This document shows, one piece after another, positions 15,641 to 26,593 of a stretch of DNA of 64,000 nucleotides (position 1 is its first letter; each line of letters starts with the position of its first letter). Made by a program: the position numbers and the translations under genes. The notes under the pieces were generated by a model. The model saw only the letters and a list, made by a program, of their open reading frames with translations. It had not been told where the DNA came from and did no database searches. Origin of the DNA: Streptomyces griseomycini (GTDB taxonomy: Bacteria; Actinomycetota; Actinomycetes; Streptomycetales; Streptomycetaceae); assembly GCF_014203535.1 (NCBI RefSeq), contig NZ_JACHJI010000004.1, positions 496,001 through 560,000 on the forward strand, read 5' to 3'.

Positions 15641-17368
15641 ATGGGTCACGGGCACGCACACGGGCCGCACCACCACCCCCACCACCACGGACACGACCAC
15701 CGGCACGAGGCGACGGCACCCCTGCCCGCCGCCTTCGACACCTCCGTGCCCGACGAGGCGCTCAGCCCCGAACAGAGGTCCCGGCGCACGCTGCTGCGCC
15801 GCGCGGGCCTGCTCGGCGCGGGACTCGCGGCCGGCGGCGTGCTGTCCGCCGGCGCCGGTGCCGCGCACGCCGCCCCGGCACGCGCCGCGAGCAACGGCCG
15901 CCGAGGCAAGGGCTTCCTGTGGCTCGCCGGCGACCACCACATCCACACCCAGTACAGCAGCGACGGCAAGTACCGCGTCGTCGACCAGGTCCGCCAGGGC
16001 GCCAGGCACGGCATGGACTGGCTGGTCATCACCGACCACGGCAGCGCCACCCACGCGAAGATCGGCGTGGAGAAGGTCAACCCGGACATCAGGGAGGCCC
16101 GCGCCGCCCACGAGGACACCCTCGTCTTCCAGGGCCTGGAGTGGAACATCCCGGCCGCCGAGCACGGCACCGTCTTCGTCCACCCCGGCAAGAACGAGGT
16201 CGCCGTCCTCAAGCAGTTCGAGACCGACTACGACGGCGGCGTCAAGGGCGCCACCGATTCCACCCCGGCCAACGAGGCCCTCGCCGTCGCCGGCCTCTCC
16301 TTCCTCGCCGACCAGGTCAGACGGCGCAAGGTCAAGGACGCCCTGATGCTCGCCAACCACCCGGCGCGCAAGGGCATCGACTCCCCGCACGAGATCCGCG
16401 CCTGGCGCGACGCGACCGGCACCGGCGACCGGCAGATCGCCGTCGGCTTCGAGGGCGCCCCCGGCCACCAGGCCGCCGGCCTGCCGAAGCCGCTCGGCAT
16501 GGGCCGTGCCCGCGGCATCTACGACGGCAGCCCCGGCGCCAACTCCTTCCCCGGCTACCCGCTGGAGAGCTACCGCACCTGGGGCGGCTTCGACTGGATG
16601 ACCGCCACCGTCGGCGGCCTGTGGGACAGCCTCCTCGCCGAGGGCCGCCCCTGGTGGATCACCGCCAACTCCGACTCCCACCAGGTCTACGCCGACACCG
16701 CCGCACGCGGCACGGGCGGCGACTTCAACACCGACGGCCGGTACCCCGACCCCGTCTACGGCGGGCAGATCGACGTCACCCAGGGCGACTACTGGCCCGG
16801 CCAGTACAGCCGCACCCACGTCGGCGCCGACGGGTTCTCCTACGCCGCCGTCATGGACGGCATCCGGGCCGGCCGCATCTGGGTCGACCACGGACAGCTC
16901 ATCAGCGGCCTCGACGTCCGCGTGTCCGGCGGCGGCCGCTGGGCCACGCTCGGCGGCGCGCTGCACGTGAAGAAGGGCACCAGGGTCACGCTGACCGCCG
17001 ACGTGGCGCTCGCCGGGGGACCCAACTGGGCCGGTTTCACGCCCGAACTGGCCCGCGTGGACGTCATCCGGGGCGACGTCACCGGCCCGGTCGCCGACAA
17101 GGACACGTTCACCGCGCCCACCGCGAAGGTCGCCCGGTCGTACGACATCGGCAGGTCGGCCGGCACCGTCCGCGTCACCTTCGACCTCGGCCGCGTCGAC
17201 CGCCCGCTGTACGTCCGGCTGCGCGGCACCGACGGCAACCGGTCGGCCGTGGGTGCGATGGGCGCCGAGGTGGACCCGGCGGGCCCCGCCCTCGACGTCG
17301 TCGGCGACGCCGACCCGTGGCGCGACCTGTGGTTCTACTCCAACCCCGTGTGGGTGCTGCCCTCGTGA
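15641..17368 (+). CDS. Tat-exported PHP-domain phosphoesterase
   Basis: 575 residues with AGGAGG just upstream. The first 22 residues contain twelve histidines, placed ahead of a twin-arginine signal (RSRRTLLRRAGLLGAGLAAG, cleavage near AHAAPA). The PHP (polymerase and histidinol phosphatase) fold follows, with metal ligands in GDHHIHTQYSSDG, ITDHGSATH, the Glu of GLEWNIP, ANHPARKG and TANSDSHQVY. Such enzymes hydrolyse phosphoesters with two or three metal ions; export suggests release of phosphate or sugar outside the cell. The last 120 residues are a beta-rich extra domain. The stop overlaps the start of the next gene by four bases. Confidence 0.9.
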   Translation: MGHGHAHGPHHHPHHHGHDHRHEATAPLPAAFDTSVPDEALSPEQRSRRTLLRRAGLLGAGLAAGGVLSAGAGAAHAAPARAASNGRRGKGFLWLAGDHHIHTQYSSDGKYRVVDQVRQGARHGMDWLVITDHGSATHAKIGVEKVNPDIREARAAHEDTLVFQGLEWNIPAAEHGTVFVHPGKNEVAVLKQFETDYDGGVKGATDSTPANEALAVAGLSFLADQVRRRKVKDALMLANHPARKGIDSPHEIRAWRDATGTGDRQIAVGFEGAPGHQAAGLPKPLGMGRARGIYDGSPGANSFPGYPLESYRTWGGFDWMTATVGGLWDSLLAEGRPWWITANSDSHQVYADTAARGTGGDFNTDGRYPDPVYGGQIDVTQGDYWPGQYSRTHVGADGFSYAAVMDGIRAGRIWVDHGQLISGLDVRVSGGGRWATLGGALHVKKGTRVTLTADVALAGGPNWAGFTPELARVDVIRGDVTGPVADKDTFTAPTAKVARSYDIGRSAGTVRVTFDLGRVDRPLYVRLRGTDGNRSAVGAMGAEVDPAGPALDVVGDADPWRDLWFYSNPVWVLPS

Positions 17369-17880
17369 CGCCGTACGCCCTCACCGTGGACGCGGGCGTC
17401 AGGGACCTGCGCGCGGCCGACCACCTGCTGCACCGGATGGCAGCCGGACTCGCCCTCCCGGAGGGCACGTTCGGCTGCACCCACCTCGTGCGCGGCGACC
17501 GCCCGCGGGTGGCGGTGTCCCTGTCCCTGCCCTCGCGGCCGCTCCTGGACGCCACGCGGGAGCGGCTCGCGGGGGCGGGGTACGGCGCCGTCTCCCCGGG
17601 ACTGCCCGACGCCGTGGGACGCGCGGTGCTCTACCCGGGGGCACCGGCCCTCACCGGCACGATGACGGTCGCGGAGCTGGTCGCACGCTCCGCGATCGAC
17701 CGCGTGACGGTCCTGGGCACGCCGGACCCCCCCGATCCGGAGACCCGGATGGTGACGCGCGACCACGTGCGTCCGCAGTGGCAGCGGGACGAACTCGTCC
17801 TCGCCGCCACTCCGGCCCTGGGCGGCACCCTCGTCCCCTTCGAGGACCCGGACCCCACCCCCTGCTGCGCGGACCACTGA
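17365..17880 (+). CDS. Unknown protein translationally coupled to the PHP gene
   Basis: 171 residues from the GTG that overlaps the PHP stop (GTGA), which implies coupled translation. There is no signal peptide, so unlike its partner it stays in the cytoplasm. The sequence looks like a compact alpha/beta protein (VTPYALTVDAGVRDLRAADHLLHRMAAGL at the start), ending in PDPTPCCADH with a vicinal cysteine pair. I do not recognise its family. Coupling to an exported metal-dependent phosphoesterase suggests a role tied to that enzyme's production or product. Confidence 0.75.
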   Translation: MTPYALTVDAGVRDLRAADHLLHRMAAGLALPEGTFGCTHLVRGDRPRVAVSLSLPSRPLLDATRERLAGAGYGAVSPGLPDAVGRAVLYPGAPALTGTMTVAELVARSAIDRVTVLGTPDPPDPETRMVTRDHVRPQWQRDELVLAATPALGGTLVPFEDPDPTPCCADH

Positions 17881-17900
17881 GCGGCGAGGAGGCCGGCCAG

Positions 17901-18299
17901 GTGCACGCGCGCGTGCTGACCGAGGGCAATGCCGTGGACGACGCCACATGGGACGCCGCCGGCGCGATGAACACCACCGACATCATCGTCCGCGGCAACA
18001 CGATCAACAACAGCGCCGATGGGGTGCACGTCAGTCCCATGTCGGCGAGGACGGTCAGCCGGCCGCCGGTCCAGGTGGGGCCGAACCCCGTCTCCGGGGC
18101 CGGCATCACCGACAACCAGGTGACGGTGGCGGCAGGCGCTTCGGGGGCCTCGCGCAGCGCGGTCCGGGTAAGCGCGGACACGGTCGGTTCCGTCTCGCCG
18201 GTGAGCGACGTCGTGGTCACCGGAAACCGGGTCAGCGGCGGAGGTTTCCATTGCACCCCGCACGTGACGTTCCGGCCCGGCACCGCACCACAGCGCTGA
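17901..18299 (+). pseudogene. Fragment of a parallel beta-helix protein
   Basis: A GTG at 17901 with GAGGAGG eight bases ahead opens a 132-residue frame. It contains repeated rungs of the right-handed beta-helix type: DIIVRGNTINNSADGVHVSP, GAGITDNQVTVAAGA and SDVVVTGNRVSGGGF. Such rungs build pectate-lyase-like and surface proteins, which normally have many more and carry a signal peptide. Neither is present here, so this is probably the remaining C-terminal piece of a larger gene. Expression as a short protein remains possible because the ribosome-binding site is good. Confidence 0.45.
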
Positions 18300-18663
18300 A
18301 AGGTCGCCTTCTCCGGTTGTTCCCTTCCGGAACACCCGGGTGGTGGGGCTCTGCGGGGATGTGCCACGAGAGGGTGCTCCCGCCGATGAGCCGCCAGGCA
18401 GTCAGGCCGGTCATGGCCGAGTGACTCATGGATTCGGGTCAGGCCGGGAGCGCCCAGCGGTCGAGCAGGTCCAGGAGGCGAGGCCAGTCGTCGGCCTTCG
18501 CCCGGACGCCGTCGACCTGTGTGCCGCCCGGGCCTGCCCGTCCCCGCCGGGCCTGCCCGTCCCCGCCGGGCCGGCGCCGGCGCGCACCGGGGCCGCGGGG
18601 GAGGCGGACCCTTCGGCAAGAGCTTCGGGAAGGGGCCTGACGACGTCCGGGCGGGGCCCGGGA
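18300..18663. other. Gene-poor interval with a short reading-frame relic
   Basis: No complete gene is supported. On the minus strand, 18527-18439 reads VDGVRAKADDWPRLLDLLDRWALPA and then a stop, which looks like the tail of a lost protein. Its upstream part is only Gly/Pro/Arg text. An 18-base unit, GGCCTGCCCGTCCCCGCC, is duplicated head to tail at 18531-18566. Together with the beta-helix fragment just before, this marks a decaying stretch. Confidence 0.4.
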
Positions 18664-21395
<2,732 letters not shown>

Positions 21396-21430
21396 GGCCC
21401 CGGGGGGAGAAGAGAAGGAAGAGAAGACCG

Positions 21431-21462
21431 GGAAGGCCGGAACCGAGACGTTCCGGCCTTCC
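21431..21462 (+). terminator. Intrinsic terminator after the radical SAM gene
   Basis: A perfect 13-bp stem (GGAAGGCCGGAAC pairing with GTTCCGGCCTTCC) closes a six-base loop, followed by TTGCGT. It lies 36 bases after the stop codon. Confidence 0.85.
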
Positions 21463-21626
21463 TTGCGTATGGTCCACGCGAGGGGTCGCGACGCCGCGAC
21501 GGAACGTGAGGGCGGCGCTTGTCAGTTGTGGCGAGAACGTGAAAGGCTCGCCCGACTGCCGCGAGGTTTTCCCCAACTCCACCAGTGGTACGGCGAGTTG
21601 ACCTCGCTCGTGGATGCAGGAGACTC

Positions 21627-23120
21627 ATGCCCGACCTGCCGAGCCCCCAGGACGCCACCGAGGCGGCGCTGTTCTCCGAGTGCTGGGACGCGGTGCTCTC
21701 CTACGCCGACCTGTGCACGTCCGGATCCGCCGCCGCCGCACACCTGGCCCGCGAGGCGTTCGCCCGGGGCGTACGGGAGATCCGCGCCGCCGAGGCGGGC
21801 ACCGTCCGCGGCACCGGCCGCCGCTCGTCCCGGCTGCCCCGGATGCCCCTGCTGCTGACCGCCGTTCGCAGCACGGCGGCGGCCTGGGAGGACGCGGGAC
21901 AGGGACACCGCCTCGACCCCGACCTGCGGCTGTGGCTCCACTCCGACCAGGCCGCCCGCCACACGGGTCCGCCCCTGGAGCGTCCGGTCGCCCTGCGCGG
22001 ACTGCGCGATCTGCACCGGACGGACGCCGAACTGCTGTGGCTGGCCGAGGTGGAGGCACTGCCGCTGCCGCTGGTGGCCCGCCGGCTCGGCCTCGACCCC
22101 GCCACCGCGGCCGACGAGCTCGCCCGGGTGAGCAGGACGTTCCGGGACCGCTGCCACCGCAACCACCTCGACTCCCCGATGGACGCCGAGTGCCGCAGCT
22201 ACGCCCGGCTGCTCGACGCGGTCACCCGCTCGCCCGCCGCCGACACCCCCGGCGACCTCTCCCGGCACCTCGCCGCCTGCGTGCCGTGCGCCGAGGCCGC
22301 CGCCTGCCTGCGGCCGCACGGCGGGGGACTGCCCGGGGCGCTGGCCGGCGGGGTGATCGGCTGGGGCGGCCTCGCCTACCTGGAACGCCGCCGCCGGGCC
22401 GCCGAGGCACGGCTCGGGGCCGGACGCCCGGACGGGGCCGACACGGAGCCCGGCGACCCGGCGGACGGTGCGGCCACGGCACGCGTCGCCCGCACCGGCC
22501 TGCTGGTGACCGCCGCCCTGGTCTCCGCGCTCGCGCTCGCGGTCTCGCTGATGCCGTTCGGCGACACCGACGCCGAGAGCGCCGCGCGCCCCGACACCGG
22601 CCGGCCGTCGGTGGCCGACCCCGACCTGCCCCCGCCGCCCGCCCCGTCCGAGGCGCCCTCCGCCTCCGCCGACCCGCCCGGACCCCCCTCCGCCTCCCGG
22701 ACGCCGTCCGCCGGGCGCACACCGGACCGGGACGAGCCCGCACCCGAACCCCAGGGCACCTCCTCCGCCACCGCCACGACCGGGACCACCGGCCCGGGCG
22801 GGCCGCCCCCCTGCCGGGTCGTCTACGACCTGGTCAACCAGTGGCCCGACGGCTTCCAGGCCACCGTCACCGTCACCACCCGGGACCCCCTCGACTCCTG
22901 GCGGGTCGGGTTCTCCTTCCCGGGCGGCCAGCGGATCCGCCAGACGTGGGACGCCACCGCGAGCCAGGACGGCCCCCGCGTCACCGCCACCGCCGCCGAC
23001 TACAACGAGGAGGTCGCGGCCGGCGGGAAGCTCGCCTTCGGCTTCCTCGCCTCCTGGCGCGGCACCAACTCCCCGCCCTCCGGCTTCACCCTCAACGGCC
23101 GCCCGTGCGCCAGGGCGTGA
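21627..23120 (+). CDS. Membrane-spanning sigma-like/zinc-finger protein with extracellular CBM2
   Basis: 497 residues from the ATG at 21627 (GCAGGAG upstream). Residues about 10-180 resemble an ECF sigma factor, with a region-4-like helix-turn-helix at 130-175 (TDAELLWLAEVEALPLPLVA, RRLGLDPATAADELARV). Residues 205-227 carry His214, Cys218 and Cys221 in the HxxxCxxC pattern of zinc anti-sigma domains. A single transmembrane helix spans about 289-309, then 85 residues of Pro/Ser/Thr linker. Residues 396-494 are a family 2 carbohydrate-binding module with its framing cysteines (Cys396, Cys494), VNQWPDGFQATVTV and SWRGTNSPPSGFTLNG. The tail should bind cellulose or a similar glycan outside while the head faces DNA or RNA polymerase. 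Confidence 0.85.
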   Translation: MPDLPSPQDATEAALFSECWDAVLSYADLCTSGSAAAAHLAREAFARGVREIRAAEAGTVRGTGRRSSRLPRMPLLLTAVRSTAAAWEDAGQGHRLDPDLRLWLHSDQAARHTGPPLERPVALRGLRDLHRTDAELLWLAEVEALPLPLVARRLGLDPATAADELARVSRTFRDRCHRNHLDSPMDAECRSYARLLDAVTRSPAADTPGDLSRHLAACVPCAEAAACLRPHGGGLPGALAGGVIGWGGLAYLERRRRAAEARLGAGRPDGADTEPGDPADGAATARVARTGLLVTAALVSALALAVSLMPFGDTDAESAARPDTGRPSVADPDLPPPPAPSEAPSASADPPGPPSASRTPSAGRTPDRDEPAPEPQGTSSATATTGTTGPGGPPPCRVVYDLVNQWPDGFQATVTVTTRDPLDSWRVGFSFPGGQRIRQTWDATASQDGPRVTATAADYNEEVAAGGKLAFGFLASWRGTNSPPSGFTLNGRPCARA

Positions 23121-23142
23121 CGCGGGCCCCGGGGAAAACCGG

Positions 23143-23173
23143 TTGACGGGCCGGGGGCGGGACGGGCTACTGT
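23143..23173 (+). promoter_or_regulatory. Putative promoter of the leader and rsgA
   Basis: TTGACG (23143-23148) and TACTGT (23168-23173) are 19 bases apart, resembling a vegetative -35/-10 pair with slightly long spacing. Transcription would start just before the hairpins described next. Confidence 0.4.
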
Positions 23174-23183
23174 GCTCGCAGAT

Positions 23184-23258
23184 CACGCGGTGGCCGTGCG
23201 CCACCGCGCCGGAGCGTCGTTCCGACGACGCGTGAGGGGAACGAGGAGGTGTCGACCG
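23184..23258 (+). ncRNA. Structured 5' leader upstream of rsgA
   Basis: Two strong hairpins lie in tandem between the putative promoter and a ribosome-binding site: GCGGTGGC/GCCACCGC with a five-base loop, then GCGTCGT/ACGACGC with loop TCCG. The outer bases TCACGCG and CGCGTGA can also pair with each other and would compete with the second hairpin. The layout suits a cis-acting leader RNA, but it matches no riboswitch class that I know. Confidence 0.4.
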
Positions 23259-23330
23259 ATGGCTGTCACTGCGCTGGGCGCTGCCCGCATCCGGGAATCC
23301 ATCAAGTCCACCTCCGTGGCCACCGGCTGA
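23259..23330 (+). CDS. 23-residue peptide frame between the leader and rsgA
   Basis: The ATG at 23259 has a near-perfect GAGGAGGTG site ten bases ahead and opens a frame ending TGA at 23330. The peptide is MAVTALGAARIRESIKSTSV followed by ATG. It ends 66 bases before the TTG start of rsgA. Its strong ribosome-binding site, contrasted with the weaker site of rsgA, suggests a translated leader peptide or a small protein. No homologue is recognised. Confidence 0.4.
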   Translation: MAVTALGAARIRESIKSTSVATG

Positions 23331-23396
23331 CCTCACCTCTTTCCGTTCCGCGTGCGTACGCGGCTGCCGGGGCCACCCTCGTGAAGGGCCATCCCC

Positions 23397-24500
23397 TTGA
23401 GTTCCACCGGTTCCACCGGTTCCACCTCCTCCGCGCTCGCCCCCTACGGCTGGGACGACGCCTGGGCGGACGCCTTCGCCCCGTACGACGCGGAAGGGCT
23501 GCTGCCCGGGCGCGTGGTCCGGGTCGACCGCGGCCAGTGCGACGTCGTCACCGCCGACGGGACCCTGCGCGCCGACACCGCCTTCGTCACCCCGCACGAT
23601 CCCCTGCGGGTCGTGTGCACGGGCGACTGGGTCGCCGTCGAGCCGTCGGGCAACCCGCGCTACGTACGGACGTACCTGCCGCGCCGTACCGCCTTCGTGC
23701 GCTCCACCTCCTCCAAGCGGTCCGAGGGGCAGATCCTCGCCGCCAACGTCGACCACGCCGTCGTCGCCGTCTCCCTCGCCGTCGAACTCGACCTGGCCCG
23801 GATCGAACGGTTCCTGGCGCTCGCCTGGGAGTCCGGGGCGCAGCCGGTGGTCGTGCTCACCAAGGCCGACCTGGTGCCGGACGCGGTGACCAGGGCGTAC
23901 CTCGTCCAGGACGTGGAGACCAGCGCGCCGGGCGTGCCGGTGCTCACCGTCAGCGCACAGGACGGGGAGGGGCTCGACGTCCTCGCCGCGATCGTCTCCG
24001 GCGGGACGTCGGTGCTGCTCGGCCAGTCCGGGGCGGGCAAGTCCACCCTGGCCAACGCGCTGCTCGGCGAGGACGTGATGGAGGTCCGGGCCACCCGGGA
24101 CGTCGACGGCAAGGGCCGCCACACCACGACCACCCGCAACCTGCTGGCGCTGCCCGGCGGGGGCGTCCTCATCGACACGCCCGGCCTGCGGGGCGTCGGC
24201 CTGTGGGACGCCGGCACCGGCGTCGGCCAGGTGTTCTCCGAGATCGAGGAGCTCGCCGAGGGCTGCCGCTTCCACGACTGCGCCCACGAGAGCGAGCCGG
24301 GCTGCGCGGTCCTCGAAGCCATCGAGGCCGGCGCCCTCCCGCAGCGCCGCCTGGACAGCTACCGCAAGCTGCTCCGCGAGAACCAGCGCATCGTCGCCAA
24401 GACCGACGCCCGGCTCCGCGCGGAGATCCGCAAGGACTGGAAGCGCAAGGGCGCGATCGGCAAGGCGGCGATGGAGGCCAAGCGGGGCCGTCTGCGGTAG
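23397..24500 (+). CDS. rsgA: Ribosome small-subunit-dependent GTPase A
   Basis: 367 residues from a TTG with GAAGGG eight bases ahead. RsgA is a circularly permuted GTPase that helps 30S subunits mature. An OB-fold region comes first (GRVVRVDRGQCDVVTADGTL). The permuted G domain then shows G4 (VVLTKADL), G5 (TVSAQDGEGLDVL), the P loop GQSGAGKSTLANALLG, G2 (KGRHTTTTR) and G3 (DTPGLRGVG). A zinc knuckle at the C-terminus has the pattern C-X4-C-X-H-X5-C (CRFHDCAHESEPGC). It lies behind a structured leader and before the alkylation repair genes, only 64 bases away. Confidence 0.93.
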   Translation: MSSTGSTGSTSSALAPYGWDDAWADAFAPYDAEGLLPGRVVRVDRGQCDVVTADGTLRADTAFVTPHDPLRVVCTGDWVAVEPSGNPRYVRTYLPRRTAFVRSTSSKRSEGQILAANVDHAVVAVSLAVELDLARIERFLALAWESGAQPVVVLTKADLVPDAVTRAYLVQDVETSAPGVPVLTVSAQDGEGLDVLAAIVSGGTSVLLGQSGAGKSTLANALLGEDVMEVRATRDVDGKGRHTTTTRNLLALPGGGVLIDTPGLRGVGLWDAGTGVGQVFSEIEELAEGCRFHDCAHESEPGCAVLEAIEAGALPQRRLDSYRKLLRENQRIVAKTDARLRAEIRKDWKRKGAIGKAAMEAKRGRLR

Positions 24501-24564
24501 CACCACCTCCATGTCCGATTTCCGCCAGCCGGGACCCCCCGGCCGGCGGAGACTGGACGGCGTG

Positions 24565-25956
24565 ATGGACGAGGACAGCAGGTACGAGGCGGTGCGCAGC
24601 CGGGACGCCCGGTTCGACGGGGCGTTCTTCTTCGCCGTGCGGACGACCGGGATCTACTGCCGGCCCAGCTGCCCCGCGGTCACGCCGAACCGGCGCAACG
24701 TGCGGTTCTTCGCGACCGCCGCCGCCGCGCAGGGCGCCGGCTTCCGGGCCTGCCGGCGGTGCCGCCCGGACGCCGTCCCCGGCTCCGCCGAGTGGAACGT
24801 GCGGGCCGACGTCGTGGGCCGCGCCATGCGGCTGATCGCCGACGGCGTGGTCGACCGCGAGGGCGTCGCCGGACTCGCCGCACGGCTCGGCTACAGCGCC
24901 CGCCAGGTGCAGCGGCAGCTCACCGGCGAGCTCGGCGCCGGGCCCGTCGCGCTCGCCCGGGCGCAGCGGGCGCACGCCGCGCGCGTGCTGCTCCAGACCA
25001 CCGGGCTCCCGGTCACCGAGATCGCCTTCGCCGCCGGATTCGCCAGCGTGCGGCAGTTCAACGACACCGTCCGGGCCGTGTACGCCGCCACGCCCAGCGA
25101 ACTGCGCGCCGCCGCGCCCCGCGACCGCCGCGCCGGCGCCCCCACCGCCGGGATCCCGCTGCGGCTCGCCCACCGCGGCCCCTACCCGTCCGGCCCCGTC
25201 TTCGACCTGCTGGAACGCGAGGCCGTCCCGGGCGTCGAGGACGTGCGCGGCACACCCGGCGCCCGTACCTACCGGCGGACGCTGCGGCTCCCCTACGGCA
25301 CCGGCATCGCCGCCGTCGACGAGCGCCCCGGCACCGCGCGCACCGGGTCGGGCGCCCATCCCGGCGGCTGGCTCGACGCCCGCGTCCACCTCACCGACCC
25401 GCGCGACCTGACCACCGCCGTCCAGCGGCTGCGGCGGCTGTTCGACCTGGACGCCGACCCGTACGCCGTCGACGAACGGCTCGGCGCCGACCCCCGGCTC
25501 GCCCCGCTGGTCGCCGCCCGGCCCGGACTGCGCTCGCCGGGGGCCGCCGATCCGGAGGAGCTGGCGGTGCGCGCCCTGGTGGGCCGCGACGAGGCCGCAC
25601 GGCTGGTGCAGCGGTACGGCAAGCGGCTGGATGCCCCCTGCGCCGGCCTCACCCACCTGTTCCCCGAACCGGGCGTCCTCGCCGAGGCCGAGCCCGGCGG
25701 TGCCCTGGGCGCGCTCACCGCCGCCCTCGCCGACGGTGCCGTACGCCTCGGCCCCGGCGCCGACCGGGACGACGCCCAGGACGCCCTGGCCGCCGTCCCC
25801 GGCCTGGACGCCCGTACGATCGCCGAGATCCGCACCCGTGCCCTCGGCGACCCGGACGTGGCCCCGCCCGGCCCGGACGTCCCCGACAGCTGGCGCCCCT
25901 GGCGCTCGTACGCCCTGAACCACCTGCGCACGGCAGGGGAGTTGGAGTACCGATGA
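24565..25956 (+). CDS. alkA: Ada-AlkA type alkylation regulator/3-methyladenine glycosylase, degenerate HhH
   Basis: 463 residues. The Ada metal domain comes first with all four zinc cysteines (Cys32, 36, 63, 66 in IYCRPSCPAV and FRACRRCRPD). An AraC-type HTH follows (VAGLAARLGYSARQVQRQL, FAAGFASVRQFNDTVR), then AlkA's N-terminal fold and helices. The glycosylase core is abnormal. Where AlkA has the hairpin PGIGxWTA and, some 25 residues later, the catalytic aspartate, this protein has PGLDARTIAEIRTRALGDPD and then jumps to DSWRPWRSYALNHLR. Thus the aspartate-bearing segment seems deleted and only the sensor/regulator role may survive. It overlaps the next gene by four bases. An in-frame ATG at 24511 is an alternative start. 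Confidence 0.88.
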   Translation: MDEDSRYEAVRSRDARFDGAFFFAVRTTGIYCRPSCPAVTPNRRNVRFFATAAAAQGAGFRACRRCRPDAVPGSAEWNVRADVVGRAMRLIADGVVDREGVAGLAARLGYSARQVQRQLTGELGAGPVALARAQRAHAARVLLQTTGLPVTEIAFAAGFASVRQFNDTVRAVYAATPSELRAAAPRDRRAGAPTAGIPLRLAHRGPYPSGPVFDLLEREAVPGVEDVRGTPGARTYRRTLRLPYGTGIAAVDERPGTARTGSGAHPGGWLDARVHLTDPRDLTTAVQRLRRLFDLDADPYAVDERLGADPRLAPLVAARPGLRSPGAADPEELAVRALVGRDEAARLVQRYGKRLDAPCAGLTHLFPEPGVLAEAEPGGALGALTAALADGAVRLGPGADRDDAQDALAAVPGLDARTIAEIRTRALGDPDVAPPGPDVPDSWRPWRSYALNHLRTAGELEYR

Positions 25957-26465
25957 CCACCACGACGACCACGACCGCCACCACGACGTACTGGACGAGT
26001 GTGGACAGCCCCGTCGGGCCGCTCCTGCTCACCGCCACCCCGGCCGGCGAGCTGACCTCGCTCTCCGTGCCCGGGCAGAAGGGCGGGCGCACGGCGCAGG
26101 ACGGCCGGCGGGACCCGGGGCCGTTCCGCGCGGCCGAGGAGCAGCTCGCCGCGTACTTCGCCGGCGAGCTGGAGGAGTTCCGGCTGGCCGTGCGCACCGC
26201 CGGCACCCCCTTCCGGGAGAAGGTCTGGGCCGCGCTCGACGACGTCCCCTACGGGACCACCGTGTCCTACGGCGAGATCGCGGCGCGGATCGGCGCGCCC
26301 CGGGCCGCCGTACGGGCCGTCGGCGGGGCGATCGGCGCGAACCCCCTGCTGATCGTCCGCCCCTGCCACCGGGTGATCGGCGCCGACGGGTCGCTGACCG
26401 GGTACGCGGGCGGGCTGGAGCGGAAGGTGCGGCTGCTCGCGCACGAGGGCGCGCTGCGGCCGTGA
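25953..26465 (+). CDS. ogt: Methylated-DNA-protein cysteine methyltransferase
   Basis: 170 residues. This suicide enzyme takes methyl groups from O6-methylguanine onto its active cysteine, here Cys138 in VRPCHRVIG. The DNA-binding recognition helix region (TTVSYGEIAARIGAPRAAVRAVGGAIGANP) and the YAGGLERKVRLL ending are intact. An unusual run, MTTTTTTTATTTY, precedes the domain. The ATG overlaps the stop of the Ada-AlkA gene (ATGA), so the two are translated together as an adaptive-response pair that the Ada-type protein would be expected to induce. Confidence 0.93.
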   Translation: MTTTTTTTATTTYWTSVDSPVGPLLLTATPAGELTSLSVPGQKGGRTAQDGRRDPGPFRAAEEQLAAYFAGELEEFRLAVRTAGTPFREKVWAALDDVPYGTTVSYGEIAARIGAPRAAVRAVGGAIGANPLLIVRPCHRVIGADGSLTGYAGGLERKVRLLAHEGALRP

Positions 26466-26593
26466 GCGCGGTGCGGCTCGTGCCGCACAGTCGTCCCACC
26501 GTTCACCCGGCAGGTCGTCCCGGACGCGGTGCGGGGCACGGATTTTCCGGTTGCCCCGTTCTCATCCGGCCGGAGCGGTGGACAATTGGGGGC

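Noticed and set aside
18232..18429. 65-codon minus-strand frame containing RLIGGSTLSWHIPAEPHHPG
   Set aside because: It has some protein-like text but no ribosome-binding site, overlaps the beta-helix fragment, and matches no family that I know.
21522..24512. Open frame of 996 codons on the minus strand
   Set aside because: Antisense to the CBM2 membrane protein and rsgA; a GC-frame shadow. The same applies to 26945-29944 on the minus strand.
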